A stretch of DNA of 64,000 nt from Isosphaeraceae bacterium (GTDB taxonomy: Bacteria > Planctomycetota > Planctomycetia > Isosphaerales > Isosphaeraceae). Below are positions 35,856 through 44,349 of the stretch, in pieces (positions within the stretch are counted from its first letter, which is position 1; the number at the start of each line of letters is the position of its first letter). The position numbers and the translations under genes are program-made. The notes below the pieces were generated by a model, which did no database searches, was not told the origin of the DNA, and worked only from the letters and a program-made list of their open reading frames with translations. The stretch covers positions 62,001 through 126,000 of the forward strand of contig JANXSX010000043.1 in NCBI GenBank assembly GCA_025356475.1. The letters are read 5' to 3'.

Positions 35856-36773
35856 TCACTTGCGTGCTTTAGGAGCACCGATCGGCTGCCGGGCTCCAGC
35901 GGTGGGGGGCCGCTGGCCGACTGCGGTTCCTTGGGCTTTATTGGCTTCGTTTCGCTCGACGGTCCAGCCCGTATACTTCTCTCCCACGAAGAACTTGCTG
36001 AAGTCCGTGGTCGGATTCGACTCCATTTTGGTGAACCAGTAATCCTTGGTGTCGCGAGTTTTGTCCACGAGCCGGAGTTGCCGAGGCTGGAGGGTAACCT
36101 TGTCGAGCTGCGCAAATGCTTCTTCGAAGGCTTCGAGGTCGATGGCCATCAGTGGAATGATCTTGATCACGTAGACTTCGGGCGTCTCCGAGGTCAGGGT
36201 CATTTTGTAACGCTTCTTGGCCTGCTCGGCTTTCATATTGAAGAGGAACGGCAACGGCCCTTCATCCATAGCGCGTTGGCGCTCCTCGGCGGCAAGTGCG
36301 TGGATGATGATCTGCTTGACGGGCGGGAAGTACTGCCAGACTTCCTTACCGGTGGAGATGATCCGTTCGTGTGGCTTTAACTCTTTCTTGGTCGTCTTCG
36401 GATCGACGTCCGACTTCTGGAGATCCACCCAAGCGAGGTTGGGACTTTGAAGAACGGCCCGTCCTTCATACGTGGTCTTGCCCCAGCCACGCTCCGTGTC
36501 GATGCGCGTAAAGAGGACATCGAGCTTGGTGACGGTCGCGCTGTTAGCCTCCCACTTCTTGAGGAGAGCCTCCATCTTCGCGGCCGCCTCGGGGTCGACG
36601 GGTTTTGGGGCGACGGCGGCTGCCTGGGTTGGCGCGGCCTTGGATTGAGCGGGTCGTGCGGCTCCGCCCGAAGATGGGGCTGTCGCCGGGCGAGGGGTCT
36701 GAGCCCAGCTCGGGGTCGCGCCGATCACAAATGCGGCCAAACTGCCCCAAAATACTGTCTGAGTCCATCGCAT
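35856..36773 (-). CDS. secreted TIGR03009-like protein
   Basis: 305 residues. Start at the ATG at 36773, with AGGAGGAG about nine bases upstream and a signal peptide (MRWTQTVFWGSLAAFVIG...SWAQ). A Pro/Ala-rich linker (about 26-60) leads to a beta-rich domain beginning MEALLKKWEANSATVTKLDV and including GWGKTTYEGRAVLQSPNLAW, HERIISTGKEVWQYFP and LPFLFNMKAEQAKKRY. This resembles the planctomycete TIGR03009 domain, itself reminiscent of LolA-type lipoprotein carriers. Function unproven; I would guess periplasmic lipid or lipoprotein binding. Downstream it ends 256 bases before the nfeD start, same strand. Confidence 0.8.
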   Translation of the reverse strand: MRWTQTVFWGSLAAFVIGATPSWAQTPRPATAPSSGGAARPAQSKAAPTQAAAVAPKPVDPEAAAKMEALLKKWEANSATVTKLDVLFTRIDTERGWGKTTYEGRAVLQSPNLAWVDLQKSDVDPKTTKKELKPHERIISTGKEVWQYFPPVKQIIIHALAAEERQRAMDEGPLPFLFNMKAEQAKKRYKMTLTSETPEVYVIKIIPLMAIDLEAFEEAFAQLDKVTLQPRQLRLVDKTRDTKDYWFTKMESNPTTDFSKFFVGEKYTGWTVERNEANKAQGTAVGQRPPTAGARQPIGAPKARK

Positions 36774-37254
36774 CGCGGCAGTCTCCTCCTGAGTCCAGCG
36801 CAAGCTGGGAAGCCGATTCCGGCGGTGGTGATACCCGATCAGGCCAATTTCCACTAGGCCAGCCGGAATCTTTATCCCAGCGATCACAGCAAGAATGTCG
36901 TGGTTTGGGCACGATCGTCGGATTACCCCCCCAAACAACCGATCTGCGCGAATTGAATGCACCTCCTGCGTCCTCTATCAGCAGTGAATGACTTCGGGTG
37001 GGAGTCGGGACCAAGAATCCCTGGGCACTTCCACGCACAAATCGGTTGGCATAAGATTCGCCATTCTTCCCTCTCGTCAAAAAACCGCTCAGGAGGACTC
37101 CGATGCGACCGAGTTTACCGCGCGATGCTGCTCCTCCTTCGTGGGACCTTCCACTTATCTCTCTCTCGGATCGAGGGCCGAGGTAATTGCTTGACGAGTT
37201 GAGTCTGTTCCCTGAGAATACTCGCATTCGCTTGCATCTCTAGTGGGACATGGC
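36774..37254. other. divergent intergenic region
   Basis: About 480 bases between the TIGR03009-like start and the MEMO gene. The frame of the left gene stays open for 63 codons upstream but has no signal or domain features. No promoter pair or hairpin that I trust. Confidence 0.35.
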
Positions 37255-38514
37255 ATGGCGACGCTGGAACATCCCCGGCTCCGACCCCTCTCGGGCCGCC
37301 GTGTCGAGCATGAAGGCAGCCATTTCGTGGCTCTCATGGACCCGGCTGGAGTTTTGACGAACCCCGTTCTGATCCCGTTAGAAGCCTATGAAACCGTAGT
37401 CCGTCACTTTGACGGCGCAAATTCTTGGCCGATGATCCAGGCAAACGCCCTACGCGATACCGGCCAGTTCGTGAGCCTGAGCCAAATTCAGCAACTTGTC
37501 GAGCAACTCGACCACTCCATGGTTCTGGATGGACCGACATTCGCAGAGTTCACGACCGCCTATCTCGAACAAACGTCCAGACCTGCTGCGATGGCCGGTC
37601 GGTCGTACTCGGCGACGGGACGAGCCTTGGAAGCGGAACTTCTCCGCTACTTCACAGGAGCGGGGGGTGCTGGTGAGCCGGGGCTGAACAGTGGCTCCGC
37701 CTTACGTGGGATCATCTGCCCCCATATCGACTTCGGGCGTGGTGGTCCTGTCTACACGTGGGCGTACAAGGAGCTGATCGAACAGTCTGATGCTGAGGTC
37801 TTTGTCATCTTGGGGGTTGCTCACCAGACGTGCCGAAGGCGGTTTGCGCTGACTCGTAAGGACTTCGAAACCCCGCTGGGGATCGCGGCAACGGATCGCT
37901 CTTATGTCGATCGGATCGCCGAGGTGGCTGGCTCGCAGTACTTCGACGACGAACTTGCCCATCGAACCGAGCACTCGATCGAGTTCCAGGCCGTCTTCCT
38001 CCGGTATCTCCTGGGCGGGAAGCGACCGTTCTCGATCGTACCGATTCTGGTCGGATCGTTCGATGACCTCATGGAGCGGGGGATCGACCCGATCAGCGAT
38101 CCTGAAGTCTCCTCGTTTATCCATGCACTCAAGTTAGCAGAGGCTGGATGCGAGCGCCGAGTTGCCTATATCGGTGGCATCGACCTCTGCCACGTCGGCC
38201 CCGAGTTTGGCGACGCACGTCCGGTCGACGACTTCATGAAGAAGAATATTCGGGAGTTCGATGAGGCGATCCTCGCGAGAGCTGTGGCGGTCGATCCGCA
38301 GGGATGGTTTGCGACGGCTGCCAAGATCCACAATGCCAGTCGAGTTTGTGGGCTTGCCGCAACCTATACAATGCTGTATGCCATGGGTGAAGCTCGTGGA
38401 CGTCTGCTACGTTACGATCAGGCGGTGAATCCTTCGGCGACGTGTTGTGTGACGTTCGCCAGTGTGGCCTATGACGAGATTCCCGCAGGACAGCTCAAGG
38501 TGTCCACACCGTGA
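37255..38514 (+). CDS. MEMO1 family protein (AmmeMemoRadiSam system protein B)
   Basis: 419 residues. The C-terminal ~280 residues are the MEMO fold: GIICPHIDFGRGGPVYTWAY and VAHQTCRRRF near the start, HRTEHSIEFQAVFLRYL in the middle, and YIGGIDLCHVGPEFGD with further His/Asp near the end. These residues line the site used by the dioxygenase-fold relatives. The N-terminal ~120 residues are an extra helical domain. ATG at 37255 preferred; a GTG at 37243 is possible. Its usual partners, the AmmeMemoRadiSam A protein and radical SAM protein, are absent here. The stop overlaps the next start as GTGA. Confidence 0.88.
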   Translation: MATLEHPRLRPLSGRRVEHEGSHFVALMDPAGVLTNPVLIPLEAYETVVRHFDGANSWPMIQANALRDTGQFVSLSQIQQLVEQLDHSMVLDGPTFAEFTTAYLEQTSRPAAMAGRSYSATGRALEAELLRYFTGAGGAGEPGLNSGSALRGIICPHIDFGRGGPVYTWAYKELIEQSDAEVFVILGVAHQTCRRRFALTRKDFETPLGIAATDRSYVDRIAEVAGSQYFDDELAHRTEHSIEFQAVFLRYLLGGKRPFSIVPILVGSFDDLMERGIDPISDPEVSSFIHALKLAEAGCERRVAYIGGIDLCHVGPEFGDARPVDDFMKKNIREFDEAILARAVAVDPQGWFATAAKIHNASRVCGLAATYTMLYAMGEARGRLLRYDQAVNPSATCCVTFASVAYDEIPAGQLKVSTP

Positions 38515-39440
38515 ACGAAACCGAACAGGCCCTTCCTACCGAGACACGCCAGCCCTGTCCTGCACCGGCGGACTTCGCGCATGAGGTCGCGGAATACGAT
38601 CGCTTGGCCACCCAAGACGTGTTTCAGGGGCCAAGGCACCGGATGCACTACCGAATGCTCGGTCAAGGGCCTCCGCTCATCTTAAGCCCTGGTATTGCAT
38701 CGACTTATCGCGGATACGCCCTACTCCTGAACAAGCTCTCAGAACGATTCCAGACGATCGTTTATGAATACCCTGGTGATCAACCCGACGATGCAGCAAA
38801 GCTCCGACAAATCTCGCATGAACACATGGTGGATGATGTCTTCGGCTTGATCGATCATCTCAACCTGGGACGTGTTTTTCTCGTGGGGATTTCCTTTGGG
38901 TCGACGATCACCTTGGCAGCTCTCCACCGAGAGCCTCGCCGATTCCCGAAGGCGGCGGTCCAGGGGGGATTTGCGTTCCGCTCGTTCTCCAGGGCCGAAC
39001 GCTTAGCCCTCCGATTTGGGCGATTGATGCCGGGAACGCTCGCGAACCTGCCAATGCGGGAGCCTGTGTTGACCTACAACGGCAAGAGTGAATTCCCGAA
39101 GGTCATCCTCGATCGCTGGCCGCTTTACGTCGAAGAGAACGCTCTGACCCCGATTGCCCCAATGGCGCATCGGCTCGACTTACTCACGCACCTTGACCTG
39201 CGACCGTTACTCGAGCATGTTCCGAATGAGGTCCTAATTCTCCAGGGTGCTGAAGACAGGATCGTATCTCGGTCGCTTCACGATGAGTTGTGTGCGGGGC
39301 TTCCCAGCGCACGCAGCGTAATCATGCCTTTACTCGGTCATCAGATTCATTACACAGCCCCCGAAGCGATGGCTCACACCATCTCTGAGTTTTTCCTGCC
39401 ATGTGCGCCGGGCGGATGCCCGAACGAGCCCAAGGACTGA
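38511..39440 (+). CDS. alpha/beta hydrolase
   Basis: 309 residues. After a 35-residue leader, the fold starts at HYRMLGQGPPLILSPGIAS. Nucleophile elbow GISFGS (GxSxG, about residue 128), acid in GAEDRIV, and His in LLGHQIHY complete a triad. The substrate is not evident; the family covers esterases, lipases and C-C hydrolases. Start GTG overlaps the MEMO stop by four bases (GTGA), so translation is coupled, and the cobL-like gene starts five bases past its stop. Confidence 0.88.
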   Translation: MNETEQALPTETRQPCPAPADFAHEVAEYDRLATQDVFQGPRHRMHYRMLGQGPPLILSPGIASTYRGYALLLNKLSERFQTIVYEYPGDQPDDAAKLRQISHEHMVDDVFGLIDHLNLGRVFLVGISFGSTITLAALHREPRRFPKAAVQGGFAFRSFSRAERLALRFGRLMPGTLANLPMREPVLTYNGKSEFPKVILDRWPLYVEENALTPIAPMAHRLDLLTHLDLRPLLEHVPNEVLILQGAEDRIVSRSLHDELCAGLPSARSVIMPLLGHQIHYTAPEAMAHTISEFFLPCAPGGCPNEPKD

Positions 39441-39444
39441 TCCC

Positions 39445-40710
39445 GTGCCGGAACAGCATGCGAAGCTGGTGATTGTAGGGATCGGTGACGACGGTCTCTC
39501 GGGACTCACCGAGTCGGCCCGGAAGATCTTGCAAGAGGCGGACGTCCTCCTTGGGGCGAGCACTACGCTCAGACTCTTGGCAGGTCTCCCAGGGCGGCAG
39601 GTCATTCTTGACCCCGACATGCCATCGGCGCTCCGGCAGGTCCGTGAGGCAACCAAAGGTCAACGACCCGTCCTCGTAAGCGGCGGCGATCCTCTGTTTT
39701 ACGGGGTCGCACGCTACCTCTGCGATCGGCTCGGCAAAGAGCATTTTGACGTGATCCCCCACGTTAGCAGTATGCAGCTTGCCTTTGCACGAGTGAAAGA
39801 GTCTTGGGAAGACGCCTACCTCGCAAGCTTAGGCGGTCGACCGATCGAGACTCTGATTGACCGGATCCGGATCGCCGAGAAGGTTGGGCTGTTCTCCAGT
39901 GATGACGTACCACCTTCCCGGCTGGCAAAGGCCCTGCTCGATCGGGGCATCGACTATTTCCGAGCCTATGTCTGCGAGAATCTAGGTTCTCCCGATGAGC
40001 GTGTGACACAGTGCGACCTGGCCGATCTGGTCGACCAAGAATTTGACCCGCTGAATGTCCTTATTCTCATTCGCAAACCGAACCGGCCCGATCAGGCGAA
40101 CCGGGCAGGCCGCTACCGACTGTTCGGCAATCCGGATGAAGCGTTTGCGCAGAGTCAGCCCAAGCGTGGGCTGATTACCCAGGCTGAGGTCCGATCGATC
40201 GCACTCGCCCAACTCGATATCCGACCGACGAGCGTCGTCTGGGATATCGGCGCTGGTTCAGGAAGCGTCGCCATTGAGGCCGCTCAACTCGCCCCTCATG
40301 GTCTCGTCTACGCAATTGAGCCGGAACTCGGTGATATCGCCTTAATTCAAGCGAATGCCGAGATGTTCGGCGTCCCGAACGTCAGACCGATCGCAGGTCG
40401 TGCCCCCGAGATACTGTCGGCACTTCCGGAACCTGACGCAATCTTCATCGGAGGAACGGGCCGCCAGGTCGATCCTGTGCTGACCTCCGCCTACGCACGA
40501 CTCGCCCCCGGAGGCCGGATGGCCGTCAACGTTGCAACGATCGACGGCTTGGCGACCGCGTATCAGACCCTCAAGAGTCTTGCCGGTGAGGTTCGACTTT
40601 GGAACGTCGCAATCGCCCGTGGCATCGAACAGATGGAACGGGTCCGATTTGATGCTGTAAACCCGACGTTCTTACTTGCTGTGGTCAAGACAGTGACCCC
40701 CGGGGATTGA
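39445..40710 (+). CDS. cobL: precorrin-6Y C5,15-methyltransferase (CbiE-CbiT fusion, CobL)
   Basis: 421 residues from the GTG at 39445 (AAGGA at 39431-39435). The N-terminal half (about 1-205) is a CbiE-type tetrapyrrole methylase: LVIVGIGDDGLSGLT, PVLVSGGDPLFYG and VIPHVSSMQLAFARV. The C-terminal half (about 225-421) is CbiT: LITQAEVRSIALAQL, VWDIGAGSGSVAIEA and DAIFIGGTG. The fused protein methylates C5 and C15 and decarboxylates precorrin-6Y/7 in cobalamin synthesis. No other cobalamin gene is within the window, so it is an outlier beside MEMO and a hydrolase. Confidence 0.92.
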   Translation: MPEQHAKLVIVGIGDDGLSGLTESARKILQEADVLLGASTTLRLLAGLPGRQVILDPDMPSALRQVREATKGQRPVLVSGGDPLFYGVARYLCDRLGKEHFDVIPHVSSMQLAFARVKESWEDAYLASLGGRPIETLIDRIRIAEKVGLFSSDDVPPSRLAKALLDRGIDYFRAYVCENLGSPDERVTQCDLADLVDQEFDPLNVLILIRKPNRPDQANRAGRYRLFGNPDEAFAQSQPKRGLITQAEVRSIALAQLDIRPTSVVWDIGAGSGSVAIEAAQLAPHGLVYAIEPELGDIALIQANAEMFGVPNVRPIAGRAPEILSALPEPDAIFIGGTGRQVDPVLTSAYARLAPGGRMAVNVATIDGLATAYQTLKSLAGEVRLWNVAIARGIEQMERVRFDAVNPTFLLAVVKTVTPGD

Positions 40711-40730
40711 GTCGAACGTCAAAAATTCAC

Positions 40731-40755
40731 ACCGCACTCGAGATTCAGGTGCGGT
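40731..40755 (+). terminator. weak hairpin after cobL
   Basis: ACCGCAC (40731-40737), 11-base loop, GTGCGGT (40749-40755), 20 bases past the cobL stop, no T-tract. May end the MEMO/hydrolase/cobL run. Confidence 0.35.
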
Positions 40756-40850
40756 TGGCCACATACGATTGTGGACGCCGACTTGTTCGGATAAAGTATT
40801 AAGTTGGGTTCTTTCGTTAGACGAATCGTTGAGATCAGGATACTCACTTC

Positions 40851-41633
40851 ATGCCGTCAGGTGGAGATTTCCCAAAACTCGACTTTATCGCCGTTGGGGC
40901 TCACCCCGATGATGTCGAAATCGCTTGCGGAGGGACTCTCGCGCGTCTTAGCCGACTCGGATATAAGGTTGGGATCGTTGATTTGACCGATGGCGAGCCA
41001 ACTCCGCTTTCGCCGGGTCCCGATATTCGCGCTGCGGAAGCAACCCTTGCAGGGGAGATCCTCGGTGTTGCGTTACGTATCAACCTGAATTTGCCCAATC
41101 GTCGCTTGTTCGACAACTTCGAGTCCCGCGTTGCCCTTGCTAAAGTGTTTCGCCAGTATCGACCTCGGGTCGTGGTCGGCTTCGCAGGCAAGACGGTGAT
41201 GGCGTCTCCTGACCATTTCCAGGCGATGTTAATCACCGACGCCGCTGTTTTTTATAGCAGGCTCACTAAATGGGACGAATACTTCGACGGGTTGCCTGTA
41301 CATACAATCTCGTCACAATTCGGGTTTGCGATCCCGCTCCACAGTATCGAATCTCCCTCCGACACCTCCGGGACAATCATCGCAGATATTTCGGGCTGTC
41401 TGGAACAGAAAATCGAAGCGATCCGGGCCTATAAGACACAATTCCCCTCCTCCAAATCCAAGATCTTCGGAGCTGTGGAATCGATGAATCGATACCACGG
41501 ACTGACGGCTGGATTCGAGGCAGGTGAGATCTTTTTGACGTACCGATCGATTGGCGTCAATGACCTGGTGAGTTGGAGTTGCCCGCCGGATGGGGCAGTG
41601 ACAAGCCGTCCCACTTCCAATAGTCTCTCCTGA
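40851..41633 (+). CDS. PIG-L family deacetylase
   Basis: 260 residues of the LmbE/PIG-L zinc deacetylase fold. The metal motif AHPDDVE (His 18, Asp 20/21) is at the N-terminus, followed by [20 protein letters not shown]; a further ligand region is SPDHFQA near 122. The C-terminal segment [17 protein letters not shown] resembles the BshB1-type enzymes of bacillithiol synthesis. Role by family: removal of acetyl from GlcNAc-linked substrates. With no bshA or bshC nearby, a bacillithiol role is only a possibility. It stands alone before the PP2C gene. Confidence 0.88.
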   Translation: MPSGGDFPKLDFIAVGAHPDDVEIACGGTLARLSRLGYKVGIVDLTDGEPTPLSPGPDIRAAEATLAGEILGVALRINLNLPNRRLFDNFESRVALAKVFRQYRPRVVVGFAGKTVMASPDHFQAMLITDAAVFYSRLTKWDEYFDGLPVHTISSQFGFAIPLHSIESPSDTSGTIIADISGCLEQKIEAIRAYKTQFPSSKSKIFGAVESMNRYHGLTAGFEAGEIFLTYRSIGVNDLVSWSCPPDGAVTSRPTSNSLS

Positions 41634-41649
41634 ACCAAAGGCGGATGAT

Positions 41650-42606
41650 GTGTCCTTGAAATCTCTTTGGAATCGACTTGTGGGGGGCTTCACGAGTAAA
41701 CCAGCTCGTCGCCGAAAGAGTGGGGCTCCTGATCCTACGGGCGAGTTCTTAGCCCCGGACCCGAAAACCCCGCAATCCACGAGTGGTCACGTCAGTCGGC
41801 TCAAGGTTGGGGTCGTCTCAACGGTGGGACTTTATCGTGAGCACAACGAAGATAATTTCTCAGTTCCGGGCACCCCTCACGTCAAGCATGACGGTATCAT
41901 AGATACAGAATTAACCACTTTCACAACTCTTGACGTTGTTGATCAGTGGGTTCCTCTTGTCGTTGCCGACGGAATGGGGGGACAGCTCGCTGGCGAGAAG
42001 GCGAGCTTGATGGCTGTCGAGATGATCCCCCGCGAATTGATTCGCCGGCTGGCGACGATTGAGTTGGATGAAAAGGTCGCTCAACGCACCGTTCGCGACG
42101 CTGTCGCAGAGGTGAATAAAGAAATTTTAGCCATTTCGCACATTGGGGCTGAATTTTCGAACATGGGAACAACCGTCGTTCTGACGGTCTTTCGGAAAAA
42201 TCGAGTCTATGTGGCCGGGATTGGCGACTCAAGAGCGTATCGACTACGCAACGAAAAAATCGAGCGGCTCACCAAGGATCACTCGCTGGCTGACGCACTA
42301 AGCGAGGCAGGCACAATCACCGCCGCCGAAGTGAAGAACCATAAGTTCAAGAATGTCCTGTACTTGTATCTTGGGAGCAAAGAAGCGCGTGGGGGCCCCG
42401 AACAAGTCGCAGTTCTCGACGTTCTGCCTGGCGATCGCTTTTTACTCGCGACCGATGGACTGACTGGGGTAGTCGAAGACGACCAACTCTCCGGGATCTT
42501 GAGCTCGACTGCCGACCCTCAGAGGGCCGCGAAAGTGCTCGTCGATCTGGCCCTCGACAATTTATCGCGTGATAATGTGACTGTCATGGTGATCCACGTC
42601 GAATAA
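41650..42606 (+). CDS. PP2C-family serine/threonine phosphatase
   Basis: 318 residues. After a basic, low-complexity leader (about 1-50), the PP2C domain has REHNEDNF, VVADGMGGQLAGEKAS, GIGDSRAYRLRNEKI, LLATDGLTGVVEDDQL and DNVTVMVI. These contain the metal-binding Asp residues. No transmembrane helix. Starts with GTG at 41650, 16 bases after the PIG-L stop. A Ser/Thr kinase gene follows after 41 bases; such phosphatase-kinase pairs act on the same phosphoproteins. The kinase is thus the natural partner. Confidence 0.93.
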   Translation: MSLKSLWNRLVGGFTSKPARRRKSGAPDPTGEFLAPDPKTPQSTSGHVSRLKVGVVSTVGLYREHNEDNFSVPGTPHVKHDGIIDTELTTFTTLDVVDQWVPLVVADGMGGQLAGEKASLMAVEMIPRELIRRLATIELDEKVAQRTVRDAVAEVNKEILAISHIGAEFSNMGTTVVLTVFRKNRVYVAGIGDSRAYRLRNEKIERLTKDHSLADALSEAGTITAAEVKNHKFKNVLYLYLGSKEARGGPEQVAVLDVLPGDRFLLATDGLTGVVEDDQLSGILSSTADPQRAAKVLVDLALDNLSRDNVTVMVIHVE

Positions 42607-42647
42607 GCTCTCCTCCCATCGCTGCCGCGTCCAAGGACTAACGAACC

Positions 42648-44018
42648 ATGCCGACGCTCGACGAGTTCGTCGCGAACGTCGCGAAGAGCGGCTTGGTGAC
42701 CCGTGACGACCTGGAACGGGGCCGGGAGCGTCTGGGATCGACCTCTCCCGAAGGAGCTCCGCTCCAACTGGCGAAACTGCTCATCGGTCAGAATTCGCTC
42801 ACCACCTACCAGGCGAGAAAACTCCTCTCCGGGGCCACCAAGGGTTTCTTCCTGGGAGGGTTCAAGATCCTCCGCCCGCTCGGTGAAGGGGGAATGGGTA
42901 AGGTCTATCTCGCCGAGGCTGAGGGAGACAAACGACGCGTCGCAATCAAAGTCCTCCCACCTAAAAAAGCAGCGGAGGAAGATCGGGCCGTCCAGCGCTT
43001 CCGTCGCGAAATGGACCTCTCCCGACGGGTCAACCATCCGAACATTGCTCGCACGCTCGACGTGGGTGAAGCGGGAGGTGTCTACTTCATGATCATGGAG
43101 TACATCCCCGGTCAAAGCCTCTACGAACTCGTGAAACGCGAGGGAGGTGGCCCCCTGCGTGTGCCCGACACGGCCAAATTCTTCCTCAAGGTCCTTGATG
43201 GACTCGAAGCTGCCCATAGCATCGGCCTGATCCACCGTGACATCAAACCATCAAATATTATGGTGACCCCTGAGGGGGATGCGCGCATCCTCGACATGGG
43301 CCTCGCCAAGGCGATGAACGAGGCGAGCATCCTGACACGTCCCAACGTTGTGGTCGGAACGCTGGATTATGCCAGCCCTGAACAGCTTGGCGATGCTGCG
43401 CGGGCCAATGAACGGAGTGATCTCTACAGCGTCGGTTGTACGCTTTACTTCACACTCGCAGGCCGACCCCCCTTCGAGGGTGGCGATATCGTCAATAAGA
43501 TTTATAAGCAAAGGATGGAAGATCCCGAACCCCTGGAAAGCGTGGCCAAAGGGGTCCCTTCCTCATTTGCAGCGATCGTCCGTAAGTTGATGGCGAAGAA
43601 CCCCAACGATCGGTATCAGAGTGTGGCCGAACTCCGCATCGACATCGCGCGCTGGACTGATCCTGCGACAGTTCGAGCAATCCTGGGCGCACAGGCCGAC
43701 GCCGCCCGCGCCTTTCGCCCCCCTCCCCCCTCGCTCGACGACGAAGACCTCCGCTTTTTAGCCGACGACGATCTTTCCCCATCTCTCCCCTCCCTTCGCG
43801 ACCTTGGCGACCCTACCCCAGAAGCCCCCCCGGTCCATAAGCTCCCAACCGTTCCACGACCTGTTCTGGTAGTCGAGCCATCCTCACGAGGTGTTCACCC
43901 TCCAGCTCAAGTCGGCGGGCCAGACGAAGATAACCGCTGGCTAATCCAGTTCAGCATCATCGCTGTCGTGCTGGGGGTTGTCTCGATCCTTATCATTAGT
44001 TTGATTCAAGCGAGCTAA
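42648..44018 (+). CDS. membrane-anchored serine/threonine protein kinase
   Basis: 456 residues. An N-terminal helical module (about 5-65: FVANVAKSGLVTRDDLERG ... NSLTTYQARKLLSG) precedes the kinase domain (about 70-335). GEGGMGKVYLA, Lys 101, HRDIKPSN (His 196, Asp 198), DMG in place of DFG, and SPEQ are present. A Pro/Asp-rich linker (about 345-430) leads to a single C-terminal transmembrane helix (about 433-453). The same N-terminal module occurs in the kinase at 16.8 kb. Paired with the PP2C gene upstream. Confidence 0.93.
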   Translation: MPTLDEFVANVAKSGLVTRDDLERGRERLGSTSPEGAPLQLAKLLIGQNSLTTYQARKLLSGATKGFFLGGFKILRPLGEGGMGKVYLAEAEGDKRRVAIKVLPPKKAAEEDRAVQRFRREMDLSRRVNHPNIARTLDVGEAGGVYFMIMEYIPGQSLYELVKREGGGPLRVPDTAKFFLKVLDGLEAAHSIGLIHRDIKPSNIMVTPEGDARILDMGLAKAMNEASILTRPNVVVGTLDYASPEQLGDAARANERSDLYSVGCTLYFTLAGRPPFEGGDIVNKIYKQRMEDPEPLESVAKGVPSSFAAIVRKLMAKNPNDRYQSVAELRIDIARWTDPATVRAILGAQADAARAFRPPPPSLDDEDLRFLADDDLSPSLPSLRDLGDPTPEAPPVHKLPTVPRPVLVVEPSSRGVHPPAQVGGPDEDNRWLIQFSIIAVVLGVVSILIISLIQAS

Positions 44019-44094
44019 TGAATACCGGCATTGGTTTTGCTGTTCTATAGTACGGTGACCTGCCCTCCCTTAATTGATGGTCTGAGTGCCCCCA

Positions 44095-44304
44095 ATGAAT
44101 CTTTCACTTGCTGCTGAGACTCGAAACACTCGTGCCGAAAAAACAAGCATGCCGGGTTCCGACGATGTCGTCGAGCTTGGCTTGCTGCTTTCGGCAAAGC
44201 GAGCCGAAGAGCTCATTGCCCTCGCACGCCGTCGTGGTTCAAGCGTGGCTCAGCTCCTTCGGGGCTTGATCGACAACGCACTGGCGGCGGAATCCTTCAA
44301 CTGA
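44095..44304 (+). CDS. small ribbon-helix-helix-like protein
   Basis: 69 residues from the ATG at 44095 (GTG at 44086 possible). The second half, VELGLLLSAKRAEELIALARRRGSSVAQLLRGLIDNAL, has the strand-helix-helix pattern of CopG/Arc-type DNA-binding proteins. Its first half is polar and probably disordered. It sits 45 bases before lhr on the same strand. A local repressor or antitoxin-like role is possible, but no toxin candidate is adjacent. Short, so moderately sure only. Confidence 0.6.
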   Translation: MNLSLAAETRNTRAEKTSMPGSDDVVELGLLLSAKRAEELIALARRRGSSVAQLLRGLIDNALAAESFN

Positions 44305-44349
44305 TACACTTGTCCACTTCGTCGTGATGCGAACGAAGTGGAGTTTGCG

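Noticed and set aside
36774-36962. Upstream extension of the TIGR03009-like protein
   Set aside because: The ATG at 36773 has both a strong AGGAGGAG and a signal peptide; the extension has neither.
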